From UBA5287 sp041672395 (GTDB lineage: Bacteria; Bacteroidota; Bacteroidia; Bacteroidales; Dysgonomonadaceae): a stretch of DNA of 22,238 nt. The first letter of the stretch is position 1; the number at the start of each line of letters is the position of its first letter. Positions 15,801-22,238 of this stretch are shown here, one piece after another. The notes under the pieces are model-generated. The model was given only the letters and a program-made list of their open reading frames with translations, did no database searches and was not told the origin of the DNA. The stretch lies in NCBI GenBank assembly GCA_041672395.1, contig JBAYZS010000037.1:1-22238 (forward strand), written 5' to 3'. The translations under genes were made by a program, and so were the position numbers.

Positions 15801-15839
15801 ATGAGTGATTAACGATGAGTGATCAATGAAACAATTGAT
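15801..15839. repeat. Short direct and inverted repeats in the GH43/secreted-protein divergent region
   Basis: ATGAGTGAT occurs at 15801-15809 and again at 15815-15823 (14-base period). It overlaps an inverted repeat, ATCAAT (15822-15827) with ATTGAT (15834-15839), separated by six bases. These lie immediately upstream of a TATCTTTG box at 15840 and could be a regulator site. The rest of 15648-15899 is AT-rich with no other structure that I can support. Confidence 0.35.
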
Positions 15840-15847
15840 TATCTTTG
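15840..15847 (+). promoter_or_regulatory. Candidate -7 box for the small secreted protein gene
   Basis: TATCTTTG, a full match to TAnnTTTG, lies 52 bases before the ATG at 15900. It is the same octamer as the minus-strand box of the GH43 gene, pointing the other way. No good -33 TTTG is seen; the direct repeats occupy that region. Confidence 0.45.
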
Positions 15848-15899
15848 ATTGTTGTTATTAAACAAAAGGATAAATTTTCCACTCTAAAAATGTTGTAAG

Positions 15900-16355
15900 A
15901 TGAAAAAGAACGTATTATTTCTCTTGATTGCATTGTTGGCAATGAGTTTATCAGTTGGAGCTCAAGATACTGTTAAAGGAAAAAGGGGCGAAAGCGGTAA
16001 AGATGCGCAAAAAACAATGAAGTGGACGGCTAAAGACCGTGCCGAAGCAATGGCAAAACAGCTGACACTCACAGCCGATCAGACTGTTAAAGTAGAGGCT
16101 TTGTTTGTAAAACAAGAAGCCAAACGCACCGAACAATTTGAAAAACAAAAAGAATTACGTGACCAAGCTGTCGGAGATCGCGAAGCACGTCGTGAAGAAA
16201 TGAAAGCACTTCGCGAAAAAGAAATGGCTGCAAATGACGCTGAACTAGAAGCTATTATTGGAAAAGCCAAAATGGATCAGTGGAAAACGTATCGTGCTGA
16301 AAGACGTGATCAGATGTCAAAGGAACGTCCAGGACGTGGAAATAAGCCAAAGTAA
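15900..16355 (+). CDS. Small secreted, highly charged helical protein (Spy/LTXXQ- or DUF4890-like)
   Basis: 151 residues. Residues 1-21 (MKKNVLFLLIALLAMSLSVGA) form a Sec signal peptide with cleavage before Gln22, so the mature protein is periplasmic or exported. The mature part is almost all helix-forming charged residues: a segment with LTLTADQTVKVEALF at 55-69 recalls the LTxxQ motif of Spy/CpxP-type periplasmic chaperones, then about 70 residues rich in Lys, Arg and Glu that would form a long amphipathic helix, and a basic tail RPGRGNKPK. Proteins of this kind are common in Bacteroidota and often annotated DUF4890. Function is not established; an envelope-stress chaperone is a guess from the LTxxQ resemblance. 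It is monocistronic, with its own terminator. Confidence 0.75.
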   Translation: MKKNVLFLLIALLAMSLSVGAQDTVKGKRGESGKDAQKTMKWTAKDRAEAMAKQLTLTADQTVKVEALFVKQEAKRTEQFEKQKELRDQAVGDREARREEMKALREKEMAANDAELEAIIGKAKMDQWKTYRAERRDQMSKERPGRGNKPK

Positions 16356-16381
16356 ATTCGTTTTTAGATTAGTTAATTCTG

Positions 16382-16419
16382 AAAAAGGGGGACCAAGTAA
16401 TTTTGTTCTCCCTTTTTTT
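16382..16419. terminator. Bidirectional terminator between the secreted protein gene and the AraC gene
   Basis: AAAAAGGGGGA (16382-16392) pairs with TCTCCCTTTTT (16407-16417) with one G-U pair. Past one mismatch, CAA (16394-16396) pairs with TTG (16403-16405) to close the loop. T runs follow on the plus strand (16413-16419), and the A run at 16382-16386 gives U on the other strand. It lies between convergent gene ends at 16355 and 16448. Confidence 0.85.
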
Positions 16420-16447
16420 CATGTTTAAAATTCAAGTTTTGATTCGA

Positions 16448-17626
16448 TTACGAGTTTATTATTTGTGCCCGATATTCGCCGGGTGATATTCCAGTTTTAT
16501 TTTTAAATATCCTATAGAACGTGCTTAAGCTTGGAAAGCCTGCAGAGGTTGCAATATCAGCCATCGACAAGTCGTCCGTATCATTGGAGTGCAGTAATTT
16601 TATTGCATATTTCACCCTATAACTATTAACCAATTCATTAAAGCTAGTCTGCATATTCATATTCACAAGATTTGAAATGTACGTTCGGTTGGTGCCCATT
16701 AAAAAAGCAACATCCGTTATTCTTAAATCAGGATTTTTAAATATCTGTTTTTCTTCTAATAGATTAAGTAATCGATAGATATGCTGTTTTTTCTGCTTTT
16801 TATTTGATGTTAAACTTGTTGTATCTTGTGTAACTTCTTTATTGGCTGTATATTCGGCAACATCCCGTTCCAAATCTGCTATAGTAAAATTTTGTTTGTA
16901 GCCTATGTATCCAATAAAATATTGAACAATAGAATGTGACAATGAAGGTATAAATAACATAAAAGGGTGGGTAATGAAATAACTTTTTCCAATCAAGTTA
17001 GAGATGAACGAAATAAATGCAGTTATCAGTAGACCTAACATTACCCATTTAAATTGTGCCATGTCTTTTTCTGCTGTATTAGAATAAAATTCATTAACCT
17101 TTTTATTGTATTCAATTAAAAGTTTTAAACCGAAAAATACAGTCAGAATTAATTCAATTGCAAAAATTATTTTAAATATTGGAATTCTAAGAGATTGAAT
17201 TTGAATCAGTTTAGGATAAGGTTTAGTTAAACCTTCTTCAAATAAAATTCCATTAACGAACATATTTACCTCATCGTTGTTCATTAAAATATAAATTACT
17301 GAAGAAACGACAGATACCAAAAGTGCCGGTGTAATGAGCCATAACCATTTCCAATTTATTTTAGCATCTTTTGTCAGCAATCTGATATAGTAATAGTAAA
17401 GAGGGTAAACAGACAACGATATAAAAACCCAGATGTTGTCTAAAATCTTGTATAATTCAAATTGATGATTAAAATAAATAAAATGCGAAAAATAGAGAAT
17501 TGTACATAATCCAAAAAACATTGTGAGAAACTTTTTGGATATATTTTTTTTGGTATCAAGTAATAAAAGCAAAAACCAAAAGAATGTAACAAACAGAGGT
17601 ATAAAAGTTATGATCTGTTGCTTCAT
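16448..17626 (-). CDS. Membrane-anchored AraC-family transcriptional regulator (7-TM plus HTH)
   Basis: 392 residues. About seven hydrophobic segments fill residues 5-245 (near 5-24, 33-51, 63-83, 93-115, 148-172, 193-213 and 221-243). A charged linker of about 35 residues leads into a C-terminal AraC/XylS DNA-binding domain at about 281-388. The first helix-turn-helix is LRITDVAFLMGTNRTYISNL (301-320). The second is LSMADIATSAGFPSLSTFYR (353-372), followed by the classic FKNKTGISPGEYR. It is therefore a one-component sensor whose membrane part presumably receives the signal; the ligand is unknown. It is divergent from the hybrid kinase gene with 195 bases between them, which hold a 21-bp direct repeat and a 10-bp inverted repeat. 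Confidence 0.9.
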   Translation of the reverse strand: MKQQIITFIPLFVTFFWFLLLLLDTKKNISKKFLTMFFGLCTILYFSHFIYFNHQFELYKILDNIWVFISLSVYPLYYYYIRLLTKDAKINWKWLWLITPALLVSVVSSVIYILMNNDEVNMFVNGILFEEGLTKPYPKLIQIQSLRIPIFKIIFAIELILTVFFGLKLLIEYNKKVNEFYSNTAEKDMAQFKWVMLGLLITAFISFISNLIGKSYFITHPFMLFIPSLSHSIVQYFIGYIGYKQNFTIADLERDVAEYTANKEVTQDTTSLTSNKKQKKQHIYRLLNLLEEKQIFKNPDLRITDVAFLMGTNRTYISNLVNMNMQTSFNELVNSYRVKYAIKLLHSNDTDDLSMADIATSAGFPSLSTFYRIFKNKTGISPGEYRAQIINS

Positions 17627-17656
17627 AGTTTTAAAGGTTTTTTATAATTTAAGTTG

Positions 17657-17697
17657 TAAACTTTTACTTTTTGAGAATAGATTTTTACTTTTTGAGA
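17657..17697. promoter_or_regulatory. Direct repeat with 21-bp period, candidate AraC-type operator
   Basis: TTTTACTTTTTGAGA occurs exactly at 17662-17676 and 17683-17697, 21 bases apart. Extended upstream to 20 positions each (17657-17676 and 17678-17697), 18 positions match. A two-turn tandem spacing is what AraC-family dimers recognise. It lies 31-71 bases upstream of the 7-TM AraC gene and 125-165 bases upstream of the hybrid kinase. Caution: the repeats are T-rich and resemble the -7 consensus with one extra T. Confidence 0.55.
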
Positions 17698-17733
17698 TAA
17701 ACTATTCTTTCACATAGCTTACATTTGAAAACT

Positions 17734-17779
17734 TATCGAAATTAATACATTTTTTTTATAAAGCCACGGAATTTCGATA
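17734..17779. promoter_or_regulatory. 10-bp inverted repeat in the divergent regulator region
   Basis: TATCGAAATT (17734-17743) and its perfect reverse complement AATTTCGATA (17770-17779) flank 26 bases that include an eight-T run. The arms lie 43-88 bases upstream of the hybrid kinase start at 17822. This could be a dimeric regulator site; there is no U tract close enough for a terminator. Confidence 0.4.
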
Positions 17780-17821
17780 TTTTTTTTATTCTAATCAAAA
17801 ATGTCCATAATTTGATATTTT

Positions 17822-20704
17822 ATGTCTGTAAAGGTAAAATATTGGTTTAGTGAATATTCTGTTATAATTATAATAAATATTTTAATTTTATTTGGACAGT
17901 CATGCAATTTTGCAGGATCAGAAAAATCATCTATAAATAATACTACAAAAAACAAACATCTTTCGGATAATGCTATCTTAGAGTCAATAAAACATGATTC
18001 AACGGCCCTATTGACATTTATAAACGAAGCAAAAGTAGCCAAAAATTATTATGCCGAAATGGTTGGCTACAATTATTTAGGGAACATTTATCGCGATAAA
18101 AATCAGTTTAAGCAGGCAATTTATGTACACAAAATTTCTCTTGCCATTGCTGAGTCTTTAAAAGATTCAGTACTAATTATCAAATCACTAAATAATCTGG
18201 GAGAGGACTACAGACTCACAAGTGTTTTTGGCGATGGAGCTGAATATTTTTTTAAGATACTCACCTATACTGATTTGTGGAGCGAAAAGAAAAGAAAAGA
18301 CGTTCTGCCGGAAATAGCAAACGCTTTAAACGGAGTTGGGAGTATTTATATTAAACTTGAACAACCCGAAGAAGCTTCAAAATTCTTACTTGCTTCGCTC
18401 GACATTTATGAGAAAATGGACAACAAAGAAGGTCAAGCAATAAATTTTGCTTTTATAGGAAAAGCCTATGAAATAAATGAAAAATACGATTCAGCATTAA
18501 ATTATTATGAAAAAGCATTAAAATACAGTATTCAAATTAATTCAGTTACCTTAATCGCGATTAGTTATATAAGAATGGGAGAACTATATTTGAAGCTTCA
18601 TGATGAAAAAAATGCTTTGATTTATTTGTTTAGTGCTTACAATACAATTAAAAACACCTCAGACAAATTGAATTTGATTAATATCTGCTATTTATTGGGT
18701 GAAACATATAAACGTCTTGGTAATTACAACAAAGCCGAACAATATTTAAATGATGCATTGGTTGCCGCAAAAGAGACAAAACATCCATATTATTTAGAAA
18801 TTACATATAATCAACTTGCTGATATTCACCAAAAACAAGGTAAAACCGAATTAGCTTTAAAAGATAAAGAAATGAGTAGGGCCTATACCGAAAATTTAAG
18901 AGTAGATCATAACTTGAGCAAGACATTAAACAATCGGTTGATGTTCGAAAAAGTAAAAAATGAAAACCAACTTAGCAAGTTAAATATTAGCTATCAGAAA
19001 GCCAGACAGACAAACAAAATCAGCTTATTGATAATTTTGATTATACTTGCCGGTTTTCTTGTTGTTTTTACCATTGTTTTCTACAAAAACAAACTTAAAA
19101 AGAAAGAGAGCGAGCAGTTGATTCAGATGGAAAAAATGCGTGCCGATTTTTTTATGCACATCACGCATGAATTCAAAACCCCTTTAAGCATTATTTTAGG
19201 GCTCAACGACCTGCTAAAAAGGAATTTGACCAAAGGAGACACACCAAAAAACCGCTACGAATTAGATATCGTGTCGCAACAATGTGATAATTTGATGTTT
19301 TTGCTTGACGAAATTCTGGCAATGTCCAAAATTAAAGCCAATAAAGAAGAAATCACTTATAGAAATGGAGATGTAGTAACCTATTTACGCTATTTATATA
19401 ATAGTTTCACGGTTTTAACGGATAAAAAACAATTAAATTATGTGTTTCATAGTAATGTGGAAAATTTAGAAATGAGTTATCCGCCCGAATATTTGCGTGT
19501 TATAGTTAACAATCTGCTGAGTAACTCTATTAAACATTGCTCAGAATCGGACCAGATATTGTTTATTGTACGTGAAAATAGTGATAAAGGAAAATATATG
19601 ATTGAGATTTCCGATACCGGAGAAGGTATAACCGCTGAGGATTTGCCTTATGTTTTCGATACATTTTATCAAGGGCATTCTAAAAACATGGTTCATTCAG
19701 GAAGCGGAATTGGGCTTGCTTTTACAAAACAGATCATTTATAAATTGAATGGTACAATAGAAGTTAAAAGTGAACCAGGAAAAGAAACTACTTTTACGGT
19801 AACACTACCAATAATCTCCAAAATGAACGACAATCCAACTGAGGTGAATTTGGTAGAAACCCATGTTGTTGATAATAGTCGCAAGTCGGAAAAAGTTATT
19901 GAATATGAGGAGTTTGTTCCAAAAATAGATTCTTCAAAGTCGCTGATCCTCATAGTTGAAGACAGCAAGGATATGATGTATTATATGTCTTCAATTCTCA
20001 AAGATGATTATAATCTCATCTTTGCCGACAATGGGCAAAGGGGGCTTGAACTGGCAAATGAACATGTTCCCGATGTTATCATATCGGACTTGGTAATGCC
20101 GGTAATGAATGGGCATGATTATTGTCTCAAAATAAAGAATTCTATTGTTACCTGTCATATTCCATTTATTATTGTAACAGCAAAATCAGCGGTAGAGGAC
20201 CGGATAGATAGTTTCAAATCAGGTGCCGATGCAGTTATTACAAAACCTTTTATGGAGGAAGAACTAATAACGTTGATTACGCAATTGCAGAAAAACAGAA
20301 AGCAGCTTCGAGAAAAGTACAGTAGCTTGATTGTGGGTAATCATGATCAGAAATCATTGGAGAATAACAAAGACCTTGCATTCTTACAACAAGTGACAGA
20401 TATCGTTTATCGTGAAATAACCAATCATGAATTTTTCCCTCAAGGTTTAGCTAGCGAGCTATGTATAAGTGCTTCGCAGCTCAATAGAAAACTTAATGCA
20501 GTCTCAGGATTGAATTGCTCAAACTATGTGCTTCAAGTTCGTTTAAACAGAGCAAAAAAGATATTGATAAGATCACAAAAACCAATTGGAGAAATAGCAA
20601 TGGAATGTGGCTTTAATGATTTTGCTTATTTTTCTCGTGCTTTCAGAAAAGAATTTATGATGACCCCTTCGCAGTACCAGCGATTAGTAAAGGATGAGAT
20701 ATGA
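17822..20704 (+). CDS. TPR-containing hybrid two-component system protein (histidine kinase, receiver and AraC domain)
   Basis: 960 residues combining sensor, kinase, receiver and DNA-binding domain. A hydrophobic N-terminus (about 13-26) ends in GQSC, either a signal anchor or an atypical lipobox. TPR-like helical pairs fill about residues 75-350 (NALNGVGSIYIKLEQPEEAS, INFAFIGKAYEINEKYDSAL and so on), presumably periplasmic. One membrane helix follows at about 400-420. The HisKA domain has ITHEFKTPLSIILG with His449. The HATPase has NNLLSNSIKH (563-572), DTGEGI (598-603) and GSGIGLAF (627-634). The receiver (about 707-820) has phospho-acceptor Asp756 (ISDLVMP) and Lys808 (TKPF). The AraC HTH is at about 868-955. 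All catalytic residues are present. It replaces the beta-propeller sensor of polysaccharide HTCS regulators with TPRs, so the signal is unlikely to be the usual glycan fragment. The DUF3575 operon 280 bases downstream is the likely target. Confidence 0.93.
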   Translation: MSVKVKYWFSEYSVIIIINILILFGQSCNFAGSEKSSINNTTKNKHLSDNAILESIKHDSTALLTFINEAKVAKNYYAEMVGYNYLGNIYRDKNQFKQAIYVHKISLAIAESLKDSVLIIKSLNNLGEDYRLTSVFGDGAEYFFKILTYTDLWSEKKRKDVLPEIANALNGVGSIYIKLEQPEEASKFLLASLDIYEKMDNKEGQAINFAFIGKAYEINEKYDSALNYYEKALKYSIQINSVTLIAISYIRMGELYLKLHDEKNALIYLFSAYNTIKNTSDKLNLINICYLLGETYKRLGNYNKAEQYLNDALVAAKETKHPYYLEITYNQLADIHQKQGKTELALKDKEMSRAYTENLRVDHNLSKTLNNRLMFEKVKNENQLSKLNISYQKARQTNKISLLIILIILAGFLVVFTIVFYKNKLKKKESEQLIQMEKMRADFFMHITHEFKTPLSIILGLNDLLKRNLTKGDTPKNRYELDIVSQQCDNLMFLLDEILAMSKIKANKEEITYRNGDVVTYLRYLYNSFTVLTDKKQLNYVFHSNVENLEMSYPPEYLRVIVNNLLSNSIKHCSESDQILFIVRENSDKGKYMIEISDTGEGITAEDLPYVFDTFYQGHSKNMVHSGSGIGLAFTKQIIYKLNGTIEVKSEPGKETTFTVTLPIISKMNDNPTEVNLVETHVVDNSRKSEKVIEYEEFVPKIDSSKSLILIVEDSKDMMYYMSSILKDDYNLIFADNGQRGLELANEHVPDVIISDLVMPVMNGHDYCLKIKNSIVTCHIPFIIVTAKSAVEDRIDSFKSGADAVITKPFMEEELITLITQLQKNRKQLREKYSSLIVGNHDQKSLENNKDLAFLQQVTDIVYREITNHEFFPQGLASELCISASQLNRKLNAVSGLNCSNYVLQVRLNRAKKILIRSQKPIGEIAMECGFNDFAYFSRAFRKEFMMTPSQYQRLVKDEI

Positions 20705-20898
20705 GTAAGCCTTTGTCTGTTTTTAAATATTTTTCAAAACACAAATTATCCTTTTATTGATAAAACACGTCTTCATAGTTGAAAAAAGCAATTTTATATT
20801 TAAAAAACGTTTTAAGTACTTTTTGAAATATATATATCTAAAAAATAGTAAGTTATAAATTGCTTTTGCGCATTAAGTCATAATTTAGCCTTAGTTAA
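20705..20898. other. AT-rich intergenic region upstream of the envelope operon
   Basis: No gene is supported here. The region holds AAAACGTTTT (20804-20813, a palindrome), a single TACTTTTTGA (20817-20826) identical to the core of the operator repeats at 17662 and 17683, and CGCATTAA (20869-20876), which is inverted as TTAATGCG at 20895-20902. No terminator hairpin is visible after the hybrid kinase gene, so some readthrough into the next operon is possible. Confidence 0.4.
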
Positions 20899-20941
20899 TG
20901 CGTAATTACGACAAAAAATTGCAGAATTAGGACAAACGATT
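20899..20941. promoter_or_regulatory. Direct repeat with 21-bp period upstream of the DUF3575 operon, candidate AraC/HTCS operator
   Basis: Two 22-base units, 20899-20920 and 20920-20941, are spaced 21 bases apart. Both follow the pattern TGC, two free bases, AATTA, one free base, GACAAA, two free bases, ATT, with 17 of 22 positions identical. The second copy ends 15 bases before a full TAnnTTTG box, overlapping the place where a -33 element should be. This is the arrangement expected for an activator that recruits polymerase at a promoter without a good -33 box. Confidence 0.6.
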
Positions 20942-20956
20942 TATTTATGTTTTGTC

Positions 20957-20964
20957 TATTTTTG
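20957..20964 (+). promoter_or_regulatory. Candidate -7 box of the DUF3575 operon
   Basis: TATTTTTG fully matches TAnnTTTG and lies 20 bases before the ATG at 20985, implying a short 5' leader of about 14 bases. No TTTG occurs at the -33 position, where the 21-bp-period repeats lie. This suggests dependence on an activator. Confidence 0.5.
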
Positions 20965-20984
20965 GACATAAAAATTATGCAAGC

Positions 20985-21554
20985 ATGAAAAGAATCGCTT
21001 TAATCTTTGTAGGTTTTTTCTTATTCTGTTCTTTCGCTTTTTCGCAAAGTTTTGGATTAAAAACCAACTTAGTTCATTGGGCAACAACAACACCCAACTT
21101 AGGAGTTGAATTTGCTTTCAATAGAAAATATACAATGGAGATATCCGCAGGATATAACCCCTTTGTATTTAACGATAACAAAAAGTTTCAACATTGGATT
21201 GTTCAGCCAGAACTTCGCTATTGGACTTGTGAAAGTTTCAATGGTCATTTTTTTGGATTACACGGATTGGTATCCGAGTACAATGTTGGCGGTATTGATT
21301 TTCCCCTTGGCAGACTAAAAGATCTGAAAGATTACAGATATAAGGGATATGCCTATGGAGGTGGAATCAGCTACGGTTATCAGTGGGTGTTATCCAAAAG
21401 ATGGAACATTGAAGCCAATCTGGGAGCCGGATATGCATATCTCACGTATGATAAATATCCGTGTGTAAAATGCGGTACACTACTCAAAAGTGAAAATAAA
21501 AATTACTTTGGAGTAACCAAAGCGGCAGTATCCCTTATTTATCTAATCAAATAA
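20985..21554 (+). CDS. DUF3575 family outer-membrane-associated protein
   Basis: 189 residues from the ATG at 20985. A TTG further upstream at 20952 would add 11 residues ahead of the signal peptide and start before the predicted transcript start. The signal peptide MKRIALIFVGFFLFCSFAFS is followed by Gln21. The mature protein shows the DUF3575 signature: LKTNLVHWATTTPNLGVEFAF (25-45), then MEISAGYNPF, QPELRYW, alternating aromatic strands such as GYAYGGGISYGYQWVLSKRWN, a PCVKCG motif (Cys160, Cys163) and the end ACKLI-like AAVSLIYLI. The strand pattern suggests a small beta-barrel or porin-like fold. Such proteins are usually the first gene of fimbria-like clusters in Bacteroidales; their molecular role is unknown. 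The DUF3868 gene starts 12 bases later. Confidence 0.85.
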   Translation: MKRIALIFVGFFLFCSFAFSQSFGLKTNLVHWATTTPNLGVEFAFNRKYTMEISAGYNPFVFNDNKKFQHWIVQPELRYWTCESFNGHFFGLHGLVSEYNVGGIDFPLGRLKDLKDYRYKGYAYGGGISYGYQWVLSKRWNIEANLGAGYAYLTYDKYPCVKCGTLLKSENKNYFGVTKAAVSLIYLIK

Positions 21555-21566
21555 GATGTATAGATT

Positions 21567-22238
21567 ATGAAAAAGAATAGCATATATATATTTATTGTAA
21601 TAACAGCTGCGCTGCTGTTTATGGTAGAGGGAACGACTGCTCAGGAGAGTTATGTAAATCAGTTGACGATTGATAATCTTGTCATTTCAAAAGAAGCAAA
21701 TATTACCAACATAGATATGAACATCAATCTCAACAATCTGAATATCAATAAAAATGAGTTGTTGATAGTAACACCTGTAGTAGTATCCAGCGACACTAAG
21801 AATGAAATTGAACTTGAGCCATTTGCAGTTATTGGAAAGCTAAGAAATAAAGTACTCGAAAGACCTTTTACGTGGAACGGTAAAACCGAACTTAACACGC
21901 TTCAGGAATATCTCGTGTTACGTAAAAACGGAACAGATCAATCTCTCCATTACATAGCATCTACACCATTTGAAGAATGGCAACGAAAAGCGCAACTCGT
22001 TCTTAGGTCAAAGATTATTGGATGTGCCGATTGTCTGGAAGAGCAACCCGATATGATCATTTCCAATAAGATTCTGAACGAGAAATTTATTCCCGACTAT
22101 CGTTATTCATATGTCGTTCCTGAAGTGGAAGAGGTGAAAACACGAAGTGAAAGTTATAGTGCTCATCTCAATTATATTGTGGCACGCTGGGATCTACTGC
22201 CAAACTATGAGAATAATGCAAATGTATTGTCAGAGGTA
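21567..22238 (+). CDS. DUF3868-like secreted protein, N-terminal part (cut by the window end)
   Basis: 224 codons are open to the last base with no stop, so the gene is truncated by the window. The signal peptide MKKNSIYIFIVITAALLFMVEGTTA is followed by Gln26. Next comes a beta-strand domain (about 30-135) with VNQLTIDNLVISKEAN, alternating NINLNNLNINKNE and VTPVVVSS. This resembles the N-terminal domain annotated DUF3868 in Bacteroidales, where it usually follows a DUF3575 gene. A GCADC motif has Cys153 and Cys156, paralleling the CVKC of the preceding protein. The spacing of 12 bases indicates one operon with DUF3575. In related clusters fimbrillin or OmpA-like genes come next, so those are expected beyond the window (inference). 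Confidence 0.72.
   Translation, partial: MKKNSIYIFIVITAALLFMVEGTTAQESYVNQLTIDNLVISKEANITNIDMNINLNNLNINKNELLIVTPVVVSSDTKNEIELEPFAVIGKLRNKVLERPFTWNGKTELNTLQEYLVLRKNGTDQSLHYIASTPFEEWQRKAQLVLRSKIIGCADCLEEQPDMIISNKILNEKFIPDYRYSYVVPEVEEVKTRSESYSAHLNYIVARWDLLPNYENNANVLSEV

Noticed and set aside
20952..20984. TTG start giving a longer DUF3575 protein
   Set aside because: It would put 11 polar residues before a clean signal peptide and overlaps the candidate -7 box; the ATG at 20985 fits better.
1..22238. CRISPR arrays, tRNA or rRNA genes, insertion sequences or phage genes
   Set aside because: I saw no regularly spaced repeats, transposase or integrase reading frames, or cloverleaf-like sequences. 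The only tandem repeats are the short operator-like ones reported.

Overview
The window looks like the chromosome of an anaerobic or microaerobic member of the Bacteroidota, most likely order Bacteroidales. The evidence is AT-rich DNA, almost no Shine-Dalgarno sequences but A-rich starts, candidate -7 boxes of the Bacteroidota type (TAnnTTTG), a Na+-translocating NADH:quinone reductase, a TPR-type hybrid histidine kinase fused to an AraC domain, and DUF3575/DUF3868 envelope proteins. I cannot name the genus from sequence alone.

Layout. Bases 1-2677 are the 3' end of a nqr operon (end of nqrC, then nqrD, nqrE, nqrF), closed by a hairpin terminator at 2711-2747. Bases 2822-14515 are one branched-chain amino acid operon: a leader, then leuA, leuC, leuD, a Leptospira-type citramalate synthase gene (cimA), leuB, ilvD, ilvB, ilvN and ilvC, closed by a terminator at 14477-14515. 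Bases 14529-16355 hold a minus-strand GH43 lipoprotein gene and a divergent small secreted charged protein. Bases 16448-20704 hold two divergent AraC-type sensors: a 7-TM AraC protein (minus) and a 960-residue TPR/histidine kinase/receiver/AraC hybrid (plus). Bases 20985-22238 are the start of an envelope operon, DUF3575 followed by a DUF3868 protein that runs off the window.

How the genes work together. LeuA opens leucine synthesis. The citramalate synthase probably opens a threonine-independent route to 2-oxobutyrate for isoleucine, and both routes can use the same LeuCD and LeuB. IlvBN, IlvC and IlvD then make valine, isoleucine and the leucine precursor. Together this is a nearly complete branched-chain pathway; no ilvA and no ilvE are present here.

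The strongest new observation is in the leader of this operon. A 17-codon ORF at 2870-2923 encodes MVNSLHILVISILLSDR, with 9 Leu/Ile/Val residues. Its stop codon abuts a segment that can pair with the 5' arm and loop of a perfect 10-bp terminator hairpin at 2974-2997. This is the arrangement of ribosome-mediated attenuation, here in a Bacteroidota leu-ilv operon. Two further regulatory signals are direct repeats with an exact 21-bp period, the spacing expected for AraC-family dimers. One is in the AraC/hybrid-kinase divergent region (17657-17697) and one is just upstream of the DUF3575 operon (20899-20941), which suggests that these sensors control each other and the envelope operon.
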